NCBI RefSeq assembly: GCF_024435355.1
Contig: NZ_JAMJWG010000027.1
Location: forward strand, 1 to 64,000
Reading direction: 5' to 3'
From: Streptomyces odontomachi
GTDB lineage: Bacteria; Actinomycetota; Actinomycetes; Streptomycetales; Streptomycetaceae
Length of the DNA: 64,000 nt
Shown: positions 25,716 to 32,997 of the stretch, piece after piece
Layout of the letters: every line of letters starts with the position of its first letter
Numbering within the stretch: position 1 is the stretch's first letter
Translations under genes and position numbers: made by a program
The notes under the pieces: generated by a model
Told to the model about the DNA's origin: nothing
The model's input: the letters and a program-made list of their open reading frames with translations, nothing else
The model's database searches: none

Positions 25716-26645
25716 TCACGCCAGCAGGCCCGCCGACTTCCACATCCGGCGGCCGACGCCGCGCAACACACCCACGTCGTCCAGGAAGTCCGTCAGCCGC
25801 TTGGCGCCGGCCTGCATCACCTCGCGGCGGTGCGGGCTGGCCTTCACCTGGGCCACCGCCTCGTGCCGGTCGAGGCCGGCGTCGGTGTAGACCTGCGGGT
25901 TGACGAAGGAGAGCGCGAAGACGCGCGCGGACTGGCCGGACGTCACCCGGGTCATCCGGCGCTGCCACTGGGGGGCGGTCACCATCTGGCGGCGCAGTTC
26001 CTCGCGCGCGTAGCGCACGTGGCGGGCCTCCTCGACCACATGGATCCGGGTCACGCCGCGCACCAGCGGCTGGACCCGCTCGTCGGGGAAGGTCAGCCGC
26101 TGCATCCAGTCCAGGATCTCCTCGCCGAGCAGGGTCCCGGCGAAGGAACCCGGGGTGGTCGACACCGTCTTCATCACCCGGGCCAGGTTGTGGTGCAGCG
26201 GGGTCACCCGGTAGGTGGGCAAGCCACCCTTGTGGATCAGCCGGGCGAACATTTTCGAGTGCCGGCACTCGTCGGCGATCTCCGTGAGTGCGTAGCGCAC
26301 GTGTGAGCTCGTCGGCGACATGTCGTAGATGTGCCGCACCAGCAGCTGCATGAGGATGACCTCGAACCAGATGCCGAGGGAGGCGAGCGAGGCGTTTTCG
26401 AGCCGGGCGAGGTTCATCCGCTGCTCTTCTGACATCCGCCGCCAGAGCGGTGTGTCGTAGAGGGAGACCAGCTCCGGCGGCCAGAACCACTTGCCTTCTT
26501 CGAACGGTGCGTCCCAGTCGAGCTCCGTGTCCGGGTCGAAGGAGTGCTGGTCGGAGGCGAGGAGCAGCCGTTCGGCGACCTGCTCCCGGTCCTTGAGCAC
26601 CCCGAGTGCGTCCCGCAGCTTCGCCTCGTCCGGCAGGGTCGTCAT
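25716..26645 (-). CDS. AurF-like diiron oxygenase
   Basis: A 309-residue helical protein of the AurF (p-aminobenzoate N-oxygenase) family, using a carboxylate-bridged diiron centre to oxidise an unknown substrate. Ligand motifs are all present: Glu95 (WFEVIL), Glu126-x2-His129 (ADECRH), a Glu in GEEILDW (175/176) and His202-x3-Glu206-x2-His209 (IHVVEEARH). The length is typical. GGGAGAGC precedes the ATG. No biosynthetic partner genes are adjacent, so this is probably a stand-alone oxygenase of general Streptomyces metabolism rather than part of a natural-product cluster. The long intergenic region upstream would carry its promoter. Confidence 0.88.
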   Translation of the reverse strand: MTTLPDEAKLRDALGVLKDREQVAERLLLASDQHSFDPDTELDWDAPFEEGKWFWPPELVSLYDTPLWRRMSEEQRMNLARLENASLASLGIWFEVILMQLLVRHIYDMSPTSSHVRYALTEIADECRHSKMFARLIHKGGLPTYRVTPLHHNLARVMKTVSTTPGSFAGTLLGEEILDWMQRLTFPDERVQPLVRGVTRIHVVEEARHVRYAREELRRQMVTAPQWQRRMTRVTSGQSARVFALSFVNPQVYTDAGLDRHEAVAQVKASPHRREVMQAGAKRLTDFLDDVGVLRGVGRRMWKSAGLLA

Positions 26646-27371
26646 GCTCTCCCACTCCGTTCATCCGGCCGTGCTTCGGCACACCCCGGGGTGTTACCGC
26701 CGGTCACACCTTCATGAGATCGCTCCGGGTCGGGGGCGTCAATCCCTTGAGGGGAGTTACTGCGTTTTCCCGGGGATGCTGTGGTCCACAGTCGCTCCGC
26801 GACGGGCCGGACCCCCAGCCGGAAGAGCAGGCCAGCTGGGGTGTCCGGCGCGGACATCACGTGGGAAACCTGAGTATGCAGGCGTGCGGGACCGTCGTTC
26901 GCGAGCAGTGCGCCCAGCCGCGGTCTGCCCGACGAACGCGCCGCCCGGCCGGGGCCGTTGTCGACCGGCGGCGTGCTTGCCGACGCGCCGCCGGACTTGG
27001 TCCCATGGTCGGGCACACCGCGGTCCGGACCGGGCGCCGGCCGGGCGCGGGCCGGGCACCCGGCAGACCCGGATCGGGGCACGGCCGTGCCGGACCGGCG
27101 TGCGGGACCGGTGTGGGGGGACTTGGCGAGACCCGGTGCGGCTGAGACCGGGGTGCCCGCGGGTTACCGTGCGGGTGAGGCGGCGGTGAATGAGGAGGCG
27201 AGTGGTGCAGGCTGGGTGCGGGCGCACGACGATCCCGGGATGCCGGCGCACGACAGGTCCAGGACACAAGCGCACGACGGATCCGGGGCGGGAGCGCACG
27301 ATGGACGGGGAGAGGGACGGTGACGGGGGCGCACGACGACCCCAGGGCGCGCGCACGGAGGCGGGGCCGGC
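26646..27371. other. 726-bp divergent intergenic region
   Basis: This gap separates the minus-strand diiron oxygenase from the plus-strand gene at 27372. Several open frames exist but none has family character or a good ribosome-binding site; one (26958-27323, plus) would encode eight-residue AHDxxxxx repeats from the tandem array at 27222-27317. No strong hairpin or promoter was recognised. Confidence 0.4.
27222..27317. repeat. Degenerate 24-bp tandem repeat, 4 copies
   Basis: Four 24-bp units each begin GCGCACGA (27222, 27246, 27270, 27294); the rest of the unit is diverged. A fifth GCGCACGA occurs out of phase at 27329. The array lies 55 bases upstream of the next gene's start. Confidence 0.75.
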
Positions 27372-28175
27372 ATGAGTGAGCTGCGCGTCGTACCGTCCTG
27401 GCGGCACGGCCGGGCGCGGCTCTACGTGAGCCTCCCGGACGGCGGAAACGTCGCCTGGTTCGACCGGGACGCCTCCCGGGTGAACATCCTGCGCCAGGAC
27501 CTCACCGAAACCGTCCTGGAGGCCCTGGCGCCCTACCTGGCCGGCGATGTCACGGTCGGTCCGCCTCCGGTGCCGACGCCCGCCGAACTGGCCAGGCTCG
27601 CCCTGCACCCCGACGACGACCTCGCCCCCAACCGTCCCGGCGAGGCGCTGCGCGTCTCACTGGAACGCGAACCGGCGGCCGTCCGCCGCCTCCGCCCCGA
27701 CCCGCGGCGCCGGGCACTGGCCGCCGAAGAGACGGTGGGCGAGGCGCTCGACCGGATGGAGGCCGCGGGCTGGCGCACCCTGCACTCCCTCCTGCTGCCC
27801 GGCGCCGACCGCATCCACCACCTCCTCATCGGTCCCGGCGGGCTCTTCGCCCTGCACGCACTGCATGCGCACCGCCGCCGGGTGCGCATCACCCCGCCGG
27901 TGGTCGACCTCGGCCGCGGTACCCACGCGCCGCCGCTGTCCCGGCTGCGTGCCGACGCCGACCGTGCCGCCCACGCCCTCGACGTGGAGGTGCGCCCCGT
28001 CCTGGTGCTGGTCGACCCGGCCGCCGTCGAGTTCCGCACGCCCGCCCGCGACGTGCACGTCATCCGGGACACCGAGCTGCCGATGCTGGGCCGCGAAGGC
28101 GTCGTCCTCAAACCGGCGGAGGTGGAGACCCTGTACGGCACGGCACGCGACCGGCACACCTGGCTGCGGCTGTGA
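27372..28175 (+). CDS. NERD-like (nuclease-related) domain protein
   Basis: A 267-residue cytosolic protein. The central part (AAEETVGEALDRMEAAGWRTLHSLLLPG, DRIHHLLIGPGGLFALHAL) resembles the NERD domain, a restriction-endonuclease-like fold whose motif is G/E...W...D-HlvvgP-G-F. The later VRPVLVLVDPAA and VHVIRDTELP match the strand that follows. The N-terminal 80 residues form a short beta-rich segment (YVSLPDGGNVAWFD) often found with this domain in Streptomyces. Catalytic activity is not proven for most NERD proteins. No ideal Shine-Dalgarno is visible (GGGGCCGGC). It is convergent with the LigD-like gene, which encodes DNA end-joining, but a link is only suggestive. Confidence 0.65.
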   Translation: MSELRVVPSWRHGRARLYVSLPDGGNVAWFDRDASRVNILRQDLTETVLEALAPYLAGDVTVGPPPVPTPAELARLALHPDDDLAPNRPGEALRVSLEREPAAVRRLRPDPRRRALAAEETVGEALDRMEAAGWRTLHSLLLPGADRIHHLLIGPGGLFALHALHAHRRRVRITPPVVDLGRGTHAPPLSRLRADADRAAHALDVEVRPVLVLVDPAAVEFRTPARDVHVIRDTELPMLGREGVVLKPAEVETLYGTARDRHTWLRL

Positions 28176-28239
28176 GGCAGCCGGGGGAGGGCGACGGGCC
28201 TGACGGGTCGCCCGCCTCCGGGCTGCACGGCTGCGGGTT

Positions 28240-29127
28240 TCACCCCTCGGGCAGCGTGCCCGCCCGTTCCTCCGCCAGCAGGGGCGCGAGCAGGTCGCCG
28301 TGCTCGTGCAGCCGGTCCGGGACCTCGGCGGCGGTCACCACCAGGTGCGCCGGGTCCCGGCACGCGGCCACCTCGTCCCAGGTCACCGGCGCCGAGACGG
28401 TCGGCTCCGGCTGGGCGCGCAGCGTGTACGGGGTGGCGGTGGTCTTGGCGGCGGCGTTCTGGCTGAAGTCCACGAAGACCCTGCCGGTGCGCAGGCTGCG
28501 TTTCATCAGATGGGTCACCAGTTCGGGGAAGGCCCGCCCGGCCGCCACGGCGAGCCGTCTGGCATAGGCCGTGACCTGCGACGACGCCACCGGCTCCAGC
28601 GCCACCAGCAGATGCAGCCCCTTCGATCCGGAGGTCTTGGGATGCGCCTCCAGGCCGTCCTCGGCCAGCCGCTCGCGCAGCCACAGCGCCACCCGGCAGC
28701 ACTCGACCACGGTCGCCGGCGCCCCGGGGTCCAGGTCGAACACCAGGCGGTCCGCCACGCCGTAGGCGCCCGCCCGCCACTGCGGGGTGTGGAACTCGGG
28801 CACCAGGTTCGCCGCCCACATCAGGCTGGCCAGGTCCGACACCAGGACCTGGCGCGCCGGGCCGTCGGAATGGGGCACCTCGGCGGTCCTCACCCAGTCG
28901 GGCGTGCCCGGCGGCACGTTCTTGGCGAAGAACCGCTGCCCCTCGGGCCCGTCGGGGAAGCGGAGGAACGACACAGGGCGGTCGTCCAGCTGGGCCAGCA
29001 GGGGCTCGGCCACCGTCGCGTAGTAGTGCAGGACTTCCGCCTTGGTGAAGCCGCTGCGCGGATAGAGGACCTTCTCCAGATTGGTCAGCGACAGCCGCCG
29101 TCCCTCCACCTCCGTGATCGGCGTCAT
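28240..29127 (-). CDS. LigD-type DNA polymerase/primase domain protein
   Basis: A 295-residue stand-alone polymerase domain of LigD (archaeo-eukaryotic primase fold), which fills gaps at double-strand breaks with a preference for ribonucleotides. Key elements are LSNLEKVLYP-like LTNLEKVLYPRSGFTK, the metal-binding LVFDLDPG, the SGSKGLHLLV nucleotide-binding motif, and VFVDFSQNAAAKT with the third acidic residue. It has no ligase or phosphoesterase domain, as is usual in Streptomyces where these activities are on separate genes. It is divergent from ku, with only 61 bases between start codons, so both are likely driven from a shared promoter region. Confidence 0.93.
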   Translation of the reverse strand: MTPITEVEGRRLSLTNLEKVLYPRSGFTKAEVLHYYATVAEPLLAQLDDRPVSFLRFPDGPEGQRFFAKNVPPGTPDWVRTAEVPHSDGPARQVLVSDLASLMWAANLVPEFHTPQWRAGAYGVADRLVFDLDPGAPATVVECCRVALWLRERLAEDGLEAHPKTSGSKGLHLLVALEPVASSQVTAYARRLAVAAGRAFPELVTHLMKRSLRTGRVFVDFSQNAAAKTTATPYTLRAQPEPTVSAPVTWDEVAACRDPAHLVVTAAEVPDRLHEHGDLLAPLLAEERAGTLPEG

Positions 29128-29188
29128 ACGACGAGCGTCTCATGAATGCCGTGAAATAACATGAATCCACTGATACGCACTCGGAACC

Positions 29189-30223
29189 ATGGCAAAGGTG
29201 CGGAACGTGCGATCCATCTGGAACGGAGCCATCTCCTTCGGCCTGGTCAACATCCCCATCAAGCTGGTGAACGCGACCGAGAGCCACTCGATCGCCTTCC
29301 GGCAGATCCACACCGAGGACGGCGGCCGGATCCGCTATCGCAAGGTGTGCGAGCTGGAGGACCGGGAGGTCACGCAGGACGAGATCGGCCGGGGCTACCA
29401 GGAGCCGGACGGCTCCATCGTGCCGATCACCGACGACGATCTCGCCGCGTTGCCGATCCGCACCACCAAGACCGTCGACATCGTCGCCTTCGTCCCGGCC
29501 GAGCGCATCGACCCGTTGCAGATGGGCACCGCGTACTACGTGCAGGCGAACGGGGCCCAGGCCACGAAGCCGTACGCCCTGCTGCGCGAGGCGTTGCGGC
29601 GCAGCGGGCGGGTGGCGATCGCGAAGTTCGCGCTGCGCGGGCGGGAGCGGCTCGGCATGTTGCGGGTCGTCGGAGACGTGATCGCGATGCACGGCCTGCT
29701 GTGGCCCGACGAGATCCGCTCCCCCGAGGACGCCGCACCCGAGGTCGAGGTCACGGTGCGCGATGCGGAGCTGGACCTCGCGGACACGCTGATGGCCACG
29801 CTCGGCGAGGTCGACCTCGACGAACTGCACGACGACTACCGCGCGGCCCTGGAAGAACTGATCACCGCGAAGACCTCGGGCGAGCCCCTGGAACAGCCGG
29901 CCGGGCCCGAGACCGGCGGCAAGGTCATCGACCTGATGTCCGCCCTGGAGAGCTCGGTACGCGCTGCGCGGGAGTCCCGTGGCGAGGGTGCGCCCGAGGA
30001 GGAGGGCACGGAGCCTTCCGCCGGCCGGCGCCGGGCGGCGCGCAAGACCGCGAAGTCGACGGGGAAACAGGCGGCCAAGAAGACGGCGGCGACCCCGGCC
30101 CGAAAGACGGCCGAACGGAAGACGGCGACTGCGAAGAAGGCCGCGACCCGGAAGAAGTCGGCGACCACGAAGAAGACGGGCCAGCCGAAGAAGACCACCA
30201 CCCGGGGACGGAAGTCGGCCTGA
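29189..30223 (+). CDS. ku: Non-homologous end joining protein Ku
   Basis: A 344-residue homodimeric Ku that threads onto broken DNA ends and recruits LigD-type enzymes. The Ku core runs from RSIWNGAISFGLVNIPIKLV to about residue 260 (RKVCELEDREV, LPIRTTKTVDIVAFVP, HGLLWPDEIRSP). The last 70 residues are a Lys/Ala/Thr-rich tail (AAKKTA, ATRKKSATTKKT) like those that bind DNA in Streptomyces and mycobacterial Ku. The ATG at 29189 has a poor ribosome-binding site; GTG 29207, which follows AAAGGTGCGGAAC and gives the typical MRSIWNG start, is a serious alternative. The 3' end is echoed in diverged repeats downstream. Confidence 0.94.
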   Translation: MAKVRNVRSIWNGAISFGLVNIPIKLVNATESHSIAFRQIHTEDGGRIRYRKVCELEDREVTQDEIGRGYQEPDGSIVPITDDDLAALPIRTTKTVDIVAFVPAERIDPLQMGTAYYVQANGAQATKPYALLREALRRSGRVAIAKFALRGRERLGMLRVVGDVIAMHGLLWPDEIRSPEDAAPEVEVTVRDAELDLADTLMATLGEVDLDELHDDYRAALEELITAKTSGEPLEQPAGPETGGKVIDLMSALESSVRAARESRGEGAPEEEGTEPSAGRRRAARKTAKSTGKQAAKKTAATPARKTAERKTATAKKAATRKKSATTKKTGQPKKTTTRGRKSA

Positions 30224-30470
30224 ACCAGCGCCGACCCTCGGCCCGCGATACGCCCGCCCGCTGGTCGAACCCGACGGGCGCAAGTCGGCCTGGGCGTCGG
30301 TGCGCTGGCCGCGATGCGCCCCTCGGTCGGTGGAGGCCGCTGGGCGTGTTCTGGCTGGCTCGCAAGTCGGCTGAGCGGAAGGCGGGGGCTTCGAAGGAGC
30401 CTGCGATCAAGGCTGTGCCCGTGCGGGAGAGGTCGGCCTGAGTGCCGGTTTCCTGCCCGCGATGCGCCCC
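30212..30470 (+). repeat. Diverged repeats of the ku 3' end
   Basis: The end of ku, AAGTCGGCCTG (30212-30222), recurs at 30282, in altered form at 30364 and at 30430, and is followed by CCGCGATGCGCCC-like sequence at 30243, 30309 and 30457. In another frame the third and fourth copies read as KSAERKAG...RERSA, resembling a Ku-type basic tail. This fills the 285-bp gap between ku and the convergent membrane protein gene. Confidence 0.6.
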
Positions 30471-30510
30471 ACGGTCGGACGAACCGACGGGAACCCCCTG
30501 AGCGGAGTGG

Positions 30511-31305
30511 CTACGGCGTTCCCGTCGCGCTGGGGAACGTGCTCGGATTCCTCGTGCCGGGCCCTTCCTCGGCCGTGGTCCGGTGGATCCGACGGTCGGG
30601 CCTGGTGGTTCCCTTGACCCTCTCGTCGTTCCTGTCCTTCCCGGGTTCGTCGGTCTTCGTGGCCCCGTCGTTCTTCTTGCCCTTGTCGTTCTTCCTGGTC
30701 TTCTTCTGGCCCTTTCCCTGGTCCCCGGCAGCACGCCCCTTGGGCGTCCTGTCCTCGTTCCCCTTCCCTTTCGCCTTCCCGTTGTTGCCCTTCCCGCTGC
30801 TCCTGCTCCCGGTCGCGTCCCTGTTCTTGTCCGCCTTCTCGTGCTGCTTCCCGTGCTTGCCCCCGCCCGGCTTCCGGGTGCCCTCGCCGGTGCCGGGCGA
30901 GGTGGGTGGGTGCGGCGCGGGGTGGGGTGAGGCGTGGGTGCCGAGGCCGGCCGACGGGGACGGGGAGGTGTGCGGGGCCGTGGGGTGCCCGGGACGGTGG
31001 GGGAGGGTGGCGAGGGCGTAGGCCACGCCACCGAGCGCGAGGCTGACCGCGAGGGCCAGTGCGGCGGCCCGCCGGGCACCCTTGAGCCCTGGGCGCACGC
31101 CGGGGTGCCAGTCGTCGCGTTTCCGGGTGCGGGTTCGGACCGGGGGGCGGGCCGGCGGGGTGGGGTGCTGCGCGCCGCGGAAGGCTTCCAGCGCCCGCTC
31201 CAGGGCAACCGGATCGATATCCTCCGACCGTGGCACCACGCGCAGCAGCGCCTCCACGACGCGCTGCTCCACCGGTTCGTCCGGCCGCCGAGACGTCTCG
31301 TTCAT
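30511..31305 (-). CDS. Membrane protein, probable anti-sigma partner
   Basis: A 264-residue protein with one membrane segment (about 80-100, AALALAVSLALGGVAYALA). The cytoplasmic N-terminus (ETSRRPDEPVEQRVVEALLR, DIDPVALERALEAFRG) is short and helical. The extracytoplasmic part is a Pro/Thr-rich then strongly Lys/Gly/Asp-rich low-complexity domain of about 150 residues. It overlaps the upstream ECF sigma gene by four bases (ATGA), so it is co-translated; position and topology suggest an anti-sigma factor, although no zinc-binding HxxxCxxC motif is present. I do not recognise a named family. The charged outer region might contact cell wall or polyanions. Confidence 0.7.
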   Translation of the reverse strand: MNETSRRPDEPVEQRVVEALLRVVPRSEDIDPVALERALEAFRGAQHPTPPARPPVRTRTRKRDDWHPGVRPGLKGARRAAALALAVSLALGGVAYALATLPHRPGHPTAPHTSPSPSAGLGTHASPHPAPHPPTSPGTGEGTRKPGGGKHGKQHEKADKNRDATGSRSSGKGNNGKAKGKGNEDRTPKGRAAGDQGKGQKKTRKNDKGKKNDGATKTDEPGKDRNDERVKGTTRPDRRIHRTTAEEGPGTRNPSTFPSATGTP

Positions 31306-31919
31306 AGCGACTTCCCCAGGGTGTGGGGCCCGCCCTCCGGCACGCCGCGGTCACCTAACTGCCGGGCCAGCCGTTTCAGCCCGCGGTGGGCGGCAGAGCG
31401 CACGGCTCCGGGGCGTTTGCCCAGCACCCGCGCCGCCGCGGGGCCGGTCAGCCCGACCACGACCCGCAACAGCACCGCCTCCGCCTGGTCCTGCGGCAGG
31501 GCCGCGATCAGCCGGAGCGCCTGCTGGGTGGTGATGGCCTCGATGGCCTGGTCGTGGGTGTTCAGCCCGCCGGGCAACTCCAGCATCGACGGGTCGACGA
31601 AGGCGGACCGGGGGCGCACCTTCTGCCTGCGGAGGTGGTCCAGGGCGCGGTGCCGGGCGATGGTGGCCGTCCAGCCGCGGAAGCCGTTCGCATCGCCGCG
31701 GAACCTGCGCAGGTCGCGGGTGATCTCCAACCAGGCCTCCGCGGCGACGTCCTCCGCGTCGTCGCCGACGAGGCCGCGCGTGTAGCCGAGGATGCCGGGG
31801 TGCACCGTGCGGTACACCGTGGCGAACGCTTCCTCGTCGCCTTCCTGGGCGCGGGTGATGGCCTCTTCCAGCACGCGATCCTGCGGCCGCTCGCGGCGGA
31901 CACGGCCAGCCTGGTTCAC
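31302..31919 (-). CDS. ECF RNA polymerase sigma factor
   Basis: A 205-residue extracytoplasmic-function sigma factor with region 2 (ATVYRTVHPGILGYTRGLVG, DAEDVAAEAWLEITRDLRRF, GWTATIARHRALDHLRRQ) and region 4 (RLIAALPQDQAEAVLLRVVV, LTGPAAARVLGKRPGAVRSA). It would direct polymerase to stress promoters when its membrane partner releases it. GTG 31919 is chosen because GAGGGG lies six bases upstream. The gene heads a two-gene operon. Perfect hairpins lie upstream between it and the phospholipase gene. The regulated genes are unknown; the phospholipase immediately upstream is a candidate only by proximity. Confidence 0.9.
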   Translation of the reverse strand: MNQAGRVRRERPQDRVLEEAITRAQEGDEEAFATVYRTVHPGILGYTRGLVGDDAEDVAAEAWLEITRDLRRFRGDANGFRGWTATIARHRALDHLRRQKVRPRSAFVDPSMLELPGGLNTHDQAIEAITTQQALRLIAALPQDQAEAVLLRVVVGLTGPAAARVLGKRPGAVRSAAHRGLKRLARQLGDRGVPEGGPHTLGKSL

Positions 31920-32023
31920 AACGCCCCTCTTCGTACTGGTCCGGCACAGGTCCCGTGCACCCCCGGCACGCTGCCCAAAGCGTGGGGGAGGTGCCAAATA
32001 TCACATGAACATCAGGGTCCTGT

Positions 32024-32045
32024 CGCTGACTTCACGAAGTCAGCG
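32024..32045. repeat. Perfect 10-bp inverted repeat upstream of the sigma operon
   Basis: CGCTGACTTC-AC-GAAGTCAGCG, 105 bases upstream of the sigma start. It may be an operator, or part of the terminator structure that follows the phospholipase gene. Confidence 0.6.
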
Positions 32046-32049
32046 CTCC

Positions 32050-32092
32050 GGCCCGACCGCCCCGGGAGCCGTGACTCCCCGACGGTCGGGCC
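32050..32092 (-). terminator. Terminator of the phospholipase gene
   Basis: A 10-bp perfect stem (32050-32059 with 32083-32092) contains an inner GGGAG/CTCCC pairing, giving a long interrupted hairpin 27 bases beyond the phospholipase stop codon. There is no T tract. Confidence 0.65.
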
Positions 32093-32118
32093 GGGTGTGC
32101 CGCCTGGTGGAGGGCAGG

Positions 32119-32595
32119 TCAGGCGTGCTTGGCGGGGGCGACCGAGCCGAAGTTGTGCACCGCCTGGTAGTACGTCCACGCCGTGCCGTCGCAGGCCGAC
32201 TTGGTGGCGCCGCTGTAGGTGGCGCAGACCCGCTTCAGGTCCTCGTACAGGGCGCTGTCGAGACGGTCCTTGTTGGCGGGGAACTGTCCGGCGTCCTTGT
32301 AGTTGCGGTACCCGAAGTCATGGCGGGAACAGGCGTCCTTGAACGGGAAGCCGAACGGGTTGTCGGGGGAGTCGCTGCAGTAGTCGGTCGACCAGTCGAA
32401 CCCGTAGGCGGACCAGGCGCCTTGGTTGTTACGGGCGGCCATGAAGGCGTTGTAGCTGGCGGCGCTGGTCTGGGTCCAGCTGCTGAGGACCTGGAGCTTG
32501 TCGGCGGGGGCCGCGGAGGCGGAGGCGGTGGGCAGCAGGGTGGCGGCGAGGGCGAGACCGGTGGCGGCCAGCGGAAGCGCGAATCTGCGACGCAT
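32119..32595 (-). CDS. Secreted prokaryotic phospholipase A2
   Basis: A 158-residue exported phospholipase A2 of the Streptomyces violaceoruber type, releasing fatty acids from the sn-2 position of phospholipids with calcium. The signal peptide (residues 1-28) ends at ASASA; mature numbering from Ala29 puts the catalytic pair exactly at the known His64 (DACSRHDFGYRN) and Asp85 (DRLDSALYED). Four cysteines for two disulphides are present (DYCS, DACS, RVCA, SACD). The length is typical. GAGGAG lies about 11 bases before the ATG. A perfect 14-bp palindrome lies about 90 bases upstream. Confidence 0.95.
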   Translation of the reverse strand: MRRRFALPLAATGLALAATLLPTASASAAPADKLQVLSSWTQTSAASYNAFMAARNNQGAWSAYGFDWSTDYCSDSPDNPFGFPFKDACSRHDFGYRNYKDAGQFPANKDRLDSALYEDLKRVCATYSGATKSACDGTAWTYYQAVHNFGSVAPAKHA

Positions 32596-32683
32596 GAGCG
32601 GTGAACTCCTCTGTGGGGGACGGTGCGGTGCCGACGGCCGGATCGGCCGGGACGGTCACAGCGTTCGGCGCCGCGCTGTCGTG

Positions 32684-32697
32684 GTGTCGTACGACAC
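32684..32697. promoter_or_regulatory. 14-bp perfect palindrome upstream of the phospholipase gene
   Basis: GTGTCGTACGACAC, centred about 95 bases before the start codon, has the size and symmetry of a TetR- or LacI-type operator. No cognate regulator gene is adjacent. Confidence 0.55.
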
Positions 32698-32788
32698 GTG
32701 GACGCGCGGCGACATGTCACCCGCGTGGTGGTGACGACCGTCCCGACCGTCAAGTCCGCCCGGGTGCCTCAGACTTACCCCGATGTGA

Positions 32789-32827
32789 CGCGCGTAACTC
32801 CGGTCCTGAGCCGGATTGTTACGCGCG
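32789..32827 (-). terminator. Long hairpin, probable terminator of the arabinan operon
   Basis: CGCGCGTAAC and its exact complement enclose a further CCGG-type inner stem with a 7-nt loop; one side has two extra T residues as a bulge. It lies about 170 bases past the arabinanase stop. An operator role for the phospholipase gene cannot be excluded. Confidence 0.5.
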
Positions 32828-32997
32828 TAGCGCATACCGCCGTGCGACTCGCGCGGGATGGTGCGCGACGGGTGGAATGCGCCTGCGAATACGGCGGACG
32901 CGCCGGCGGAAGCGGTGCCCGGTCACAGAAGGGCGCCGCTCCCGCGGGCTCGATGCGTTCTCCCTCGCGCGCTACGTCAGCGCGTCACCGACTGAAG

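Larger units (their letters stand above)
32596..32997. other. 402-bp gap between phospholipase and arabinanase genes
   Basis: No gene. It holds the phospholipase promoter region with the palindrome at 32684-32697, and the long hairpin at 32789-32827 that probably ends the arabinan operon. Both flanking genes are on the minus strand. Confidence 0.5.

Noticed and set aside
26958..27323. 121-residue ORF with AHD octapeptide repeats as a real gene
   Set aside because: No convincing ribosome-binding site, no recognisable domain, and several alternative frames are equally open across the repeat.
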